Source: Nonomuraea typhae (GTDB lineage Bacteria > Actinomycetota > Actinomycetes > Streptosporangiales > Streptosporangiaceae). Taken from it: 64,000 nucleotides of DNA. The DNA lies in contig NZ_VRLV01000009.1 of NCBI RefSeq assembly GCF_009760925.1, positions 186,001 through 250,000 on the forward strand, given 5' to 3'. Below the pieces are notes generated by a model. The model did not search any database. It worked only from the letters and a program-made list of their open reading frames with translations, and was not told the origin of the DNA. A program made the translations under genes and the position numbers. Each line of letters opens with the position of its first letter. The stretch's first letter is position 1. Shown one piece after another: positions 31,173 to 38,706 of the stretch.

Positions 31173-32126
31173 ATGTCGGAAATTCTCGTTCTGGTCGAGC
31201 ACGTCGACGGCGAGGTCAAGAAGGTCACGCTCGAACTGCTGACCCTGGCCAAGTCCCTCGGCGCGCCCTCCGCGGTCTGGGCGGGCCCCGGCCTGACCGA
31301 CGCGGCCACGGCCAAGCTGGCCGAATACGGCGCCGACAAGGTCTACAACGCCTCCTCCCAGGAGATCGTCGACTACGTCGTAGCCCCCAAGGCCGAACTG
31401 CTGGCCCAGCTCGTGTCGGAGAAGTCCCCGGCCGGCGTCCTCGTGGCCGCCACCGCCGAGGGCAAGGAGATCGCCGGCCGCCTCGCGGTCAAGACGGACT
31501 CCGGCGTCATCACCGACGCCGTCGGCCTGAGCGACGGCTTCGTGGCCGACCAGTCCATCTTCGGCGGCGGCGTCAACGTCAAGTCGAAGGTGGCCAAGGG
31601 CACCCCGATCGTCGCCGTCCGCCCCAACTCGACGGCCCCCGTGGCCGCCGCGGGCGCCGGCGCCGTCGAGGAGGTCGCGGTGACCGTCTCCGACGCCGCC
31701 AAGGCCGCCCGCGTGGTCGACCGGGTGAAGCAGGAGAAGGGCGCCCGCCCCGAACTCACCGAGGCCGCCGTCGTGGTCTCCGGCGGGCGCGGCGTGGGCT
31801 CGGCCGAGAACTTCTCGGTCATCGAGGACCTGGCCGACGCACTCGGCGCCGCCGTGGGCGCCTCCCGGGCCGCGACGGACGCCGGGTGGTACCCGCACCA
31901 GTTCCAGGTGGGTCAGACGGGCAAGACGGTCTCGCCGCAGCTGTACATCGCGGCGGGCATCTCGGGCGCCATCCAGCACCGGGCGGGCATGCAGACCGCG
32001 AAGACCATCATCGCGATCAACAAGGACCCCGAGGCCCCGATCTTCGAACTGGCCGACTACGGCATCGTGGGCGACCTCCACCAGGTGGTCCCCCAACTCA
32101 CCCAAGAAGTCACCAACCGCAAGTAG
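31173..32126 (+). CDS. etfA: Electron transfer flavoprotein subunit alpha
   Basis: A 317-aa ETF alpha/FixB subunit. The N-terminal half is the Rossmann-like domain (ILVLVEHVDGEVKK). The C-terminal half holds the FAD site (VSGGRGVGSAENF, GWYPHQFQVGQTGKTV, YIAAGISGAIQHRAGM, AINKDPEAPIFELADYG). Partner of EtfB in the same operon. It ends at a convergent junction with cysteine desulfurase. Confidence 0.97.
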   Translation: MSEILVLVEHVDGEVKKVTLELLTLAKSLGAPSAVWAGPGLTDAATAKLAEYGADKVYNASSQEIVDYVVAPKAELLAQLVSEKSPAGVLVAATAEGKEIAGRLAVKTDSGVITDAVGLSDGFVADQSIFGGGVNVKSKVAKGTPIVAVRPNSTAPVAAAGAGAVEEVAVTVSDAAKAARVVDRVKQEKGARPELTEAAVVVSGGRGVGSAENFSVIEDLADALGAAVGASRAATDAGWYPHQFQVGQTGKTVSPQLYIAAGISGAIQHRAGMQTAKTIIAINKDPEAPIFELADYGIVGDLHQVVPQLTQEVTNRK

Positions 32127-32150
32127 CCAGCTGGATAGCCATTAAGAGCA

Positions 32151-32478
32151 GCCTTTACGGCAGGCCGTGCAGGCGCCACCCGCCGTCGCGGGTGGCCGCA
32201 GGTCGGGGGGATCGCTTCTCACGTCGGACGTGGTCCCCACCGCAACGGCCCGCGTTGCCCAACCTCCGTGGCTACGACACCCGGACGGCGCCGGATCCCC
32301 TGTGACCCGGCGCCGTCGGCATTCCGGAAGGCCACCCAATCCGGCACGCCTCCCGGCCGCGGTGGCCGGGCAGCGTGGGCCGTGACGGCGGGGCATGTGT
32401 CCGACGTGAGAAGCGACCCCCACGATCGGCGCCCGCCCGCGTCGGCGGGTGGGGTGGGGGCGGCTTCGCCGTAAGGCA
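32151..32478. repeat. 320-bp imperfect palindromic element between convergent genes
   Basis: The two halves of this stretch are diverged inverted copies of each other. The outer ends share GCCTT(T)ACGGC / GCCGTAAGGC, each arm contains TCGCTTCTCACGTCGGAC, and the centre is a GGCGCCGG…CCGGCGCC hairpin near 32302. Translating either arm inward gives related peptides containing GSLLTSD, which reflects the inverted duplication, not a gene. The stretch 32127-32597 has no gene. It could be a MITE-like or REP-like dispersed element, or an oversized bidirectional terminator. Confidence 0.8.
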
Positions 32479-32500
32479 CCGGAAACGACGGCGGGGAGCG

Positions 32501-32644
32501 GTTAGGAGAGCCCCGCGCGCCGGGCGCGAGTGACGGCGGCGGGGAGCGGTTAGGAGAGCCCCGCGCGCCGGGCGCGAGTGACGGCGGCGGGGAGCGGTCA
32601 GGAGAGCCCCGCGCGCCGGGCGCGGGTGACGGCGGCGGGGAGGG
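32501..32644 (-). repeat. 48-bp tandem repeat (3 units): duplicated 3' end of the cysteine desulfurase gene
   Basis: Units at 32501, 32549 and 32597, nearly identical. The unit at 32597 is the functional gene end (16 codons including the stop, coding …AAVTRARRAGLS). The two further copies lie downstream in the same frame, each with its own stop (TAA). 48 bp keeps the frame, so each copy encodes the same tail behind a stop codon. Confidence 0.92.
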
Positions 32645-33764
32645 CGTCGGTCAGGCGGTCCACGTCCTCCAGGGTTGAGGTGTGGCCCAGGGAGAAGCGC
32701 AGGGAGCCGCGGGCCGCGGCCGTGTCGGCGCCCATGGCCAGCAGGACGTGGGACGGCTGGGCCACCCCCGCCGAGCACGCCGAGCCCGTCGAGCACTCCA
32801 CGCCCTTGGCGTCCAGGAGCATCAGCAGCGCGTCCCCCTCGCAGCCCGGGAACGAGAAGTGCGCGTTGCCCGGCAGCCTGTCCACGGGGTCGCCGTTGAG
32901 GATGACGTCGGGGACGATCGCGCGGACCCTGGCGATCAGCGTGTCGCGGAGCGCGGTCAGGCGGGCGTGCTCGGCGGCCTGGTCGCGGACCGCGACGCGG
33001 ACGGCGGCGGCGAGGCCGGCGATGGCGGGGGCGTCCAGGGTGCCGGAGCGTACGTCGCGTTCCTGGCCGCCGCCGTGCAGGACCGAGACGGGGGTCAGGC
33101 CGCGGGCCAGCAGCAGGACGCCCACGCCCATCGGGCCGCCGATCTTGTGGCCGGTCAGGGTCAGGGCGTCGGCGCCGGAGTCGGCGAAGGAGACGGGCAC
33201 CTGGCCGACGGCCTGGACGGCGTCCGTGTGGAAGGGGATGCCGTGCTGGTGGGCGATGGCGGCCAGGTCGCGCACGGGCTGGATGGTGCCGACCTCGTTG
33301 TTGGCCCACATGACGCTGACCATGGCCACGCTCGACGGGTCCTCGGCGGTGATGGCGTCGGCCAGGACCGATGGGTGGACGCGGCCGGCGGCGTCCACGG
33401 GCAGGAGGGTGACGCGGGCGTCCTGGCTGCGTTCGAGCCACTGGGCGGGGTCGAGGGCGGCGTGGTGTTCGACCGAGCTGATCAGGATGCGGTCGGCGGG
33501 GCGGCGCGACCAGTACAGGCCCTTGACGGCCAGGTTGTCGGCCTCGGTGCCGCCGGAGGTGAAGACGACCTCGCTGGGGCGGGCGCCGAGGGCGTCGGCG
33601 ATGGACTCGCGGGACTCCTCGACGATCCGGCGCGTCTGGCGCCCGGCGGCGTGGAGGGAGGAGGCGTTGCCCACGCGGCCGAGGTGCTCCGTCATGGCCT
33701 CGATCGCCTCGGGAAGCATCGGGGTGGTCGCCGCGTGATCAAGGTAGGCCGACGGTCTGGTCAC
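32598..33764 (-). CDS. Cysteine desulfurase (IscS/NifS family)
   Basis: A 388-aa PLP enzyme. YLDHAATTPM at the start, PLP-binding HHAALDPAQW, GHKIGGPMG with the Schiff-base lysine, and active-site loop CSTGSACSAG. It liberates sulfur from cysteine as a persulfide, and in actinobacteria commonly feeds the tRNA thiolase MnmA. I chose the GTG at 33764, where TACCCT lies 6 nt upstream, predicting a leaderless mRNA; a TTG at 33788 is possible. mnmA lies 8.9 kb away, separated by unrelated regulators. The 3' end is tandemly triplicated. Confidence 0.93.
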   Translation of the reverse strand: MTRPSAYLDHAATTPMLPEAIEAMTEHLGRVGNASSLHAAGRQTRRIVEESRESIADALGARPSEVVFTSGGTEADNLAVKGLYWSRRPADRILISSVEHHAALDPAQWLERSQDARVTLLPVDAAGRVHPSVLADAITAEDPSSVAMVSVMWANNEVGTIQPVRDLAAIAHQHGIPFHTDAVQAVGQVPVSFADSGADALTLTGHKIGGPMGVGVLLLARGLTPVSVLHGGGQERDVRSGTLDAPAIAGLAAAVRVAVRDQAAEHARLTALRDTLIARVRAIVPDVILNGDPVDRLPGNAHFSFPGCEGDALLMLLDAKGVECSTGSACSAGVAQPSHVLLAMGADTAAARGSLRFSLGHTSTLEDVDRLTDALPAAVTRARRAGLS

Positions 33765-33791
33765 CCGACCAGGGTATCTCGTTTGCAACTG

Positions 33792-33807
33792 TACCGTCTG
33801 GACGGTA
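33792..33807 (+). promoter_or_regulatory. TetR operator overlapping a leaderless promoter
   Basis: TACCGTCTGGACGGTA has perfect 7-bp arms and a TG centre. Its last two bases are the first two of TATAGT (33806-33811), the -10 of the TetR gene, whose ATG is 7 nt further on. Bound repressor would occlude the promoter, the normal autoregulatory geometry. It may also affect the divergent cysteine desulfurase promoter 16 bp away. Confidence 0.7.
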
Positions 33808-33818
33808 TAGTGTCAGGT

Positions 33819-34319
33819 ATGCGTAGGGATGAGCTGCTGGACGCCGCGGAAGGTCTGCTGTGTGACCAGGGCTCTGACGCGCTCACGCTGGCCGCGGTGG
33901 CCGATCGGGCGGGAGTGAGCAAGGGCGGGCTGCTCTATCACTTCAGCACCAAGGAAGCTCTGATCAAAGCGATGGCCGAGCGCCTCATCGGCGACTTCGA
34001 CGAGCTGATGGCGGCGCAGCCGGGCGACACCTACACCAAACGTTACCTGGCCGCCACGATGGCGGCGATCCGGTCCGGCAGGCTCCGACGATGGGCCGTG
34101 GTGACCGGCGCCTCCGGGAACATGTTCCTGCTCACGCCGCTGCGTGAGGCCATGACCCGCTGGCACACCGAGGGCGTCAAGGACGAGCCCGACCCGGTTG
34201 CCGCCCAGATCGTCCGCCTGGCCTGTGAGGGCCTGTGGGACGTCGCCAGCCATGACCCGAGCCTGCATTCCGAGGACGAGTTGGCCGCGCTCGAGGAGCG
34301 CCTGCTCTCGCTCCTCTGA
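33819..34319 (+). CDS. TetR-family transcriptional regulator
   Basis: A 166-aa repressor: HTH at LAAVADRAGVSKGGLLYHFSTKEALIKAM and a short C-terminal ligand domain of the TetR_C_37-like kind. TATAGT stands exactly 7 nt before the ATG (leaderless), and the palindrome TACCGTCTGGACGGTA overlaps it. It is followed by a strong intrinsic terminator, then by an MFS transporter, the likely regulated gene. Confidence 0.92.
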   Translation: MRRDELLDAAEGLLCDQGSDALTLAAVADRAGVSKGGLLYHFSTKEALIKAMAERLIGDFDELMAAQPGDTYTKRYLAATMAAIRSGRLRRWAVVTGASGNMFLLTPLREAMTRWHTEGVKDEPDPVAAQIVRLACEGLWDVASHDPSLHSEDELAALEERLLSLL

Positions 34320-34334
34320 GCACACCCTTCCCAT

Positions 34335-34367
34335 GGGGTACGGCCGGGCGGCCGTGCCCCTTTTTTT
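34335..34367 (+). terminator. Intrinsic terminator between TetR and MFS genes
   Basis: Stem GGGGTACGGCC (34335-34345), loop GGGC, GGCCGTGCCCC (34350-34360), 11 pairs with one G-T wobble, followed directly by seven Ts (34361-34367). This is the best Rho-independent terminator in the window. It lies 38 bp before the MFS start, so the transporter needs its own promoter or read-through. Confidence 0.92.
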
Positions 34368-34404
34368 GTTTTCGAGTGAATCGTGCGTGTGAAAGGAATC
34401 TGTG

Positions 34405-35604
34405 ATGACCCGCGACCTGAGGACTGCCCGTTTTGGGGCGATCCTCACCTTTGTCCTGGCCGGCTTGATGGTGGGCACCATGACCGTGCGCATCCCGGCG
34501 CTGACCGACAAACTCGGCCTGTCCGAGGGAGCGGTCGGCGGCGTGCTGCTCGCGTGGGGCCTCGGTGCGCTCGTCACCATGCAGTCGATGCGTGGCGTCA
34601 TGAACCGCGCGGGCAGCAGGGCGGTCCTGCGGGTCGGCGGTCCGATGACCGCGCTCTCCCTGTTCGGTCTGGCCTTCGCCCCCAACCTGCCGCTGCTGAT
34701 CGCGGCCGCCGCGGTGTTCGGCATGGCGTTCGGCATCGTCGACGTGGCCATGAACGCCCAGGGCGCCACGGTCGAGAAGGCATACGGCCGGCCGCTCATG
34801 AACGGCATGCACGCGGGCTGGTGCGTCGGCGCCATCTCGGCGGGCGTGTTCGGCTCCCTGTCGATCGCCGTCGGGCTGTCGATGACCGCCAACCTGGTGC
34901 TCGTCGCCCTCGTCTCGCTGCCGGTCATGTTCTTCGTCGGCCGCGCCTACCTGCCCGACAGCCCCGCCACCGCGGACGATTCCGCCGCACGGCCCCCGAA
35001 GCGGCTGCCCCCGGTCGTCTACCTGTTCGGCGCCATCATGTTCTTCGCCTTCATGGTCGAGGGCACGGTCGCCGACTGGAACGGCCTGTTCATGCGCGAC
35101 TCGCTGGGCGCCCCCGAGGCGCTGGCCGCGCTCGGGTACCCGATCTTCGAGGCCGGCATGCTGCTGGCCCGGCTCACCGGTGACCGGCTGCGCGCCAGGT
35201 TCGGGGTGAAGGGCCTGATGACCGCCTCCGGGCTGGCCACGGCGGCCTTCTTCGCGATCGTGCTGACCGCGGCGACGCCGATCATGGCCTTGGCCGCGAT
35301 GTTCTTCGTCGGCCTCGGCGTCGCCACGATCGCACCGGTGACGATGTCCATGGCCGGGACTGCCACGGACACCCCCGGGCCCGCGATCGCCCAGGCGGCC
35401 GCGATGGGCTACGCCGGACTGCTGCTCGGTCCCGTGGTCATCGGGTTCCTGTCCGACCTGTCCTCACTGCGCACCGCGCTGGGGCTGGCCGTCGTGCTCG
35501 GCCTGCTGATCGCGCTGGGAGCCCGGTTCCTGCCCGGCCCGCGCGGCCTCGCCCCCGAGTCGATGCCGCAGGGTGAGGAGCGGGAGCTGGCCAGGGCGAG
35601 CTAG
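34405..35604 (+). CDS. MFS transporter (YbjJ-like)
   Basis: A 399-aa major-facilitator protein with twelve predicted helices: VRIPALTDKLGLSEGAVGG in the first loop, and GIVDVAMNAQGATVEKAYGRP with HAGWCVGA, motifs of the YbjJ/fucose-permease-like subgroup. Substrate unknown; drug or metabolite efflux is plausible given the TetR neighbour. AAAGGA precedes the ATG at 34405; a GTG one codon earlier is possible. Its stop codon directly abuts the stop of the convergent secreted protein gene with no base between. Confidence 0.9.
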   Translation: MTRDLRTARFGAILTFVLAGLMVGTMTVRIPALTDKLGLSEGAVGGVLLAWGLGALVTMQSMRGVMNRAGSRAVLRVGGPMTALSLFGLAFAPNLPLLIAAAAVFGMAFGIVDVAMNAQGATVEKAYGRPLMNGMHAGWCVGAISAGVFGSLSIAVGLSMTANLVLVALVSLPVMFFVGRAYLPDSPATADDSAARPPKRLPPVVYLFGAIMFFAFMVEGTVADWNGLFMRDSLGAPEALAALGYPIFEAGMLLARLTGDRLRARFGVKGLMTASGLATAAFFAIVLTAATPIMALAAMFFVGLGVATIAPVTMSMAGTATDTPGPAIAQAAAMGYAGLLLGPVVIGFLSDLSSLRTALGLAVVLGLLIALGARFLPGPRGLAPESMPQGEERELARAS

Positions 35605-36168
35605 TCAGGAGAACGCCTGGATACGGGTGCGCCGCTCGATCTCGTGGAGCTTGCTCTCGCTCATCTTCGGCGCCGCGGTGTAGTTCCAGCCGTCCTTCAC
35701 GGCCTTCACCGGGACGCCGTTCTCGTTGAGCAGGCGCACCCACTCGCGGAAGTCCCGGTCGTAGCCGGGGTTGTACCTCGGGTCCATCTCCTTCGGCATC
35801 CGCACCTTCTTGTGCTCGCAGCGGGCCAGCTTGTCCTCCTGGCCCGCGGCCGGGACGCCCGGGGTGGTGCCGTCCTCCGCCATCACCGCTGGCCCGGTCT
35901 CGGGCACGAACGTCACGCCCTGGTCCTTGAGGCACGTGTCGTAGTCCCGGCCGAGCTTGGCGACCAGCTCGGAGGTGTAGTCGATGGGCAGCCAGACGCC
36001 CTTCTCCGCCGGCTTCTGCGCGGGGGAGGTGGCAGCGGGCCGCGTGGCGGAGGCCGCCGGGGCGGAGCCGGGGGCCGGCGTGGACGCGGAGGCATAGGCG
36101 GCGACCGTGCCGCCGCCCAGCGCGCAGGCCGCGAGTCCGGCAAGGACGAGTTTCTGAGTGAACTTCAT
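35605..36168 (-). CDS. Secreted protein of unknown function beside a two-component system
   Basis: A 187-aa exported protein: signal peptide (LVLAGLAACALGGGTVAAYASA), an Ala/Pro/Thr-rich stretch to about residue 55, then a compact domain with two cysteines (DTCLKDQG and ARCEHKKVR) that could form a disulfide. It diverges from the response regulator; both genes share VKRM around their starts in an inverted 12-bp repeat. The histidine kinase's external domain has similar Cys-Leu-x-x-x-Gly segments (ACLRQGG). I infer it may be a ligand or accessory of that kinase. No family recognised. Confidence 0.8.
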   Translation of the reverse strand: MKFTQKLVLAGLAACALGGGTVAAYASASTPAPGSAPAASATRPAATSPAQKPAEKGVWLPIDYTSELVAKLGRDYDTCLKDQGVTFVPETGPAVMAEDGTTPGVPAAGQEDKLARCEHKKVRMPKEMDPRYNPGYDRDFREWVRLLNENGVPVKAVKDGWNYTAAPKMSESKLHEIERRTRIQAFS

Positions 36169-36251
36169 GCGCTTCACCCTGCCGCCGGCTTTTAAGGGAC
36201 TTGTCAGGACGGCATGGGGAACCTGTCTGGTCACATACCGTGAAGCGCATG
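36166..36251. repeat. 12-bp inverted repeat spanning two divergent start sites
   Basis: CATGCGCTTCAC (36166-36177) and GTGAAGCGCATG (36240-36251) are exact inverse copies and include the start codons of the secreted protein and the response regulator. On the right, TACCGT (36236-36241) is 7 nt before the ATG, so a leaderless start fits. The symmetric arrangement may bind the response regulator or simply reflect duplicated start context. Confidence 0.7.
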
Positions 36252-36929
36252 GGGGCACATGTCTTGATCGCCGAGGATGACGAGGGCCAGGCCGAGCTGA
36301 TCCGCCGTTACCTCGAGCACGAGGGCCATCGGGTCACGGCCGTGCACGACGGCCGCGCGGCCATCGACGCGGCCCGCTCGGCCGGGCCCGACCTGGTCAT
36401 CCTCGACCTCATGCTGCCCCGCGTGAACGGCCTGGACGTCTGCCGCGTGCTGCGCGCCGAGTCCGACGTGCCGCTGCTCATGCTGACCGCCCGCTCCACC
36501 GAGGACGACCTGCTCCTCGGCCTCGACCTGGGCGCCGACGACTACATGACCAAGCCGTTCAGCCCGCGCGAGCTGATGGCCCGCGCCCGCGCCCTGCTGC
36601 GCCGCCGCGTGCGCACCAGCGCGATCCTCGCCGTGGGTGACCTGTGCGTGGATCCCGTCCGCCACGAGGTACGGCAGGCCGGCCGGCCCGTCGAGTGCAC
36701 CCCGGGCGAGTTCCAGCTCCTGGCCGCCATGGCCGCCGAGCCGGAACGCGTGTTCACCCGCCGCCAGCTCCTGGAGCACATCCACGGCTTCGACCGCTAC
36801 ATCACCGAGCGCACGGTCGACATGCACGTGATGAACCTCCGCAAGAAGCTCGAGCCCGACCCCCGCAAGCCCGTCACCCTGCTGACCGTCTACGGCGTCG
36901 GCTACAAGCTCGTCGATGCGGCGCCGTAG
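36249..36929 (+). CDS. OmpR/PhoB-type response regulator
   Basis: A 226-aa regulator. Receiver 1-120 with acidic pocket EDD, phosphoacceptor Asp in LVILDLMLPR, and Lys in MTKPFSPREL. OmpR winged helix is 130-226 (GEFQLLAAMAAEPERVFTRRQLLEHIHG … TVDMHVMNLRKKLE … VYGVGYKL). Start ATG 36249 matches the conserved HVLIAEDD opening and is leaderless by the TACCGT rule. Overlaps the sensor kinase by 14 bp. Likely binds the symmetric intergenic region upstream (inference). Confidence 0.95.
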   Translation: MGAHVLIAEDDEGQAELIRRYLEHEGHRVTAVHDGRAAIDAARSAGPDLVILDLMLPRVNGLDVCRVLRAESDVPLLMLTARSTEDDLLLGLDLGADDYMTKPFSPRELMARARALLRRRVRTSAILAVGDLCVDPVRHEVRQAGRPVECTPGEFQLLAAMAAEPERVFTRRQLLEHIHGFDRYITERTVDMHVMNLRKKLEPDPRKPVTLLTVYGVGYKLVDAAP

Positions 36930-38706
36930 CGGGCTGCGGGTCAAGCTGCTGGCCGCCTCCGTGCTCGTGGCCGTCTGCTCGGTCGCCGCGACCGCGTGGG
37001 TCGTCAGCACGCTGACCTCCGGAGCCATCCAGCAGCAGCGCGGCCAGGCGCTGGCCGAGGACACCCGCGTCTACGACACGCTCCTGGCCTTCGCCGCCCG
37101 CAACCGCGGCTGGACGGGCGTGGACAAGATCGTCGCCGACCTCGCCGTCACGACCGGCCGCAAGATCACGCTGACCACCCACGACCGCCGCCCGATCGCC
37201 GCCTCGGCCCCCGGCACCCCGCCCGCGACGCCCTCCGCCGTCGTCGATCCGCTGGCCGTGGACACGGCCCTGCTGCCCTCGGTCGGCGCCGACCGCATCG
37301 ACCCGCGCGCCACTGGCCCGTTCACCCTGACCAAGGCCGAACTCGCCACCCTGCGCGGGTCCGCGCAGCGCCGCGTGGCCTGCCTGCGGCAGGGCGGGTT
37401 CGACGCCAAGGCGGTGACCGGCCCGTCCGGACGCCCGGCCGTCGAACTGAAAGGCACCGCGCCGGTCGAGGACGTGTGCGCCCAGAAAGCGCTGGACCGC
37501 CCCACCCGCACGGAGACCAGGGCCCTGCGCCGGCTCGGTGCCCTGGTCAACGCCTGCCTGGAGCGCGACCGGCTCGCACCCGTGACGCTCAAGCTGGACC
37601 TGACCTGGGCCTGGACCCGGCCCGCCGTCGCCTCCAGCGTCGTCCCCCAGATCATCAACGGCTGCATCGACACCAGCCGCCGCGAACTGCTGCGCCCCCA
37701 CGTGGCGCCCGCCGCCTGGCTCTTCATCGAATCGCCCGCCACGGCGCCCGCCCTGAACCTCTCCCCGGCCAACACCGCCCGCATCGCCGCCGTGGCCGCC
37801 GCCATCCTCGTGCTCACCGCCGGGATCAGCTTCCTGCTGGCCACCCGCGTCGTCCGCCCGCTGCGCGCCCTGACCGCCGCCGCCCACCGCATGCGCGTGG
37901 ACGGCGCCGCCAAGGTCGAGGTGTCGTCAGGCGGCGAGATCGGTGACCTCGCCGCCGCCTTCAACGAGATGGCCGAACACCGGCTGCGCCTCGAAGCCCT
38001 GCGCAAGGACCTGGTCAGCGACGTCGCCCACGAACTGCGCACCCCGCTCAGCAACATCCGCGGCTGGCTGGAGGCGGCCGAGGACGGCATCGCCCCGGTC
38101 GACACCGCCCGCCTGCTGAAGGAGTCGCTGCTGCTGCAGCACATCGTCGACGACCTTCAGGATCTGTCCGTCGCCGACGCAGGCAAGCTCCGCCTCCACC
38201 CCGAACCGTTCGGCCTGCGCGACCTCCTCGGCCAGGTGGCCGCCGCCCATCCCGCGCCGGGCCTCGTGGTCACCGTGTCCGCCCCGGATCTCACCGTGGA
38301 GGCCGATCCGGTCAGGCTGCGGCAGGCCGTCGGCAACCTGGTCGGCAACGCCATCCGGCACACGCCGCCGGGCGGCCGGATCACCCTGACGGCCCGCCGT
38401 ACTCTCCAGGACGTGACGATCGAGGTGGCCGACACCGGCATCGGGATCGCGCCCGAGGACCTTCCGCACGTCTTCGACCGGTTCTGGCGCGCGGACCGCT
38501 CGCGCAGCCGCACCAGCGGCGGCAGCGGTCTCGGGCTGGCCATCGTGCGCAGCATCGCCGCCGCCCACGGCGGCACGGTCGCGGTCGCCAGCACGCCGGG
38601 TCAGGGGACGAGGTTCACCCTGACGTTCAGGACAGGAACGGGGCCACCGCCACCCACGCCGGATCGGAGTCGACGTCCACGACGGGATCGCCTTCCTCCC
38701 AGCTGA
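36916..38706 (+). CDS. Membrane sensor histidine kinase (BaeS-like)
   Basis: A 596-aa kinase. TM1 near 10-32, an external domain of about 250 residues with four cysteines (ACLRQGG, VCAQKA, NACLERD, NGCIDTS), TM2 near 292-312, HAMP, then HisKA (VSDVAHELRTPLSN) and HATPase (NLVGNAIRHTPPG, DTGIGI, GGSGLGLAI). All catalytic boxes intact. Paired cysteines suggest a disulfide-stabilised sensor. The last 26 codons run antisense through the 3' end of the convergent gene (80-bp overlap), giving a Pro/Arg-rich tail that may be dispensable. Confidence 0.94.
   Translation: MRRRSGLRVKLLAASVLVAVCSVAATAWVVSTLTSGAIQQQRGQALAEDTRVYDTLLAFAARNRGWTGVDKIVADLAVTTGRKITLTTHDRRPIAASAPGTPPATPSAVVDPLAVDTALLPSVGADRIDPRATGPFTLTKAELATLRGSAQRRVACLRQGGFDAKAVTGPSGRPAVELKGTAPVEDVCAQKALDRPTRTETRALRRLGALVNACLERDRLAPVTLKLDLTWAWTRPAVASSVVPQIINGCIDTSRRELLRPHVAPAAWLFIESPATAPALNLSPANTARIAAVAAAILVLTAGISFLLATRVVRPLRALTAAAHRMRVDGAAKVEVSSGGEIGDLAAAFNEMAEHRLRLEALRKDLVSDVAHELRTPLSNIRGWLEAAEDGIAPVDTARLLKESLLLQHIVDDLQDLSVADAGKLRLHPEPFGLRDLLGQVAAAHPAPGLVVTVSAPDLTVEADPVRLRQAVGNLVGNAIRHTPPGGRITLTARRTLQDVTIEVADTGIGIAPEDLPHVFDRFWRADRSRSRTSGGSGLGLAIVRSIAAAHGGTVAVASTPGQGTRFTLTFRTGTGPPPPTPDRSRRPRRDRLPPS

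Noticed and set aside
32167..32479. Small genes on both strands with GSLLTSD peptides
   Set aside because: The similarity between the two frames is explained by the inverted duplication of DNA; neither has a ribosome site or promoter signature.
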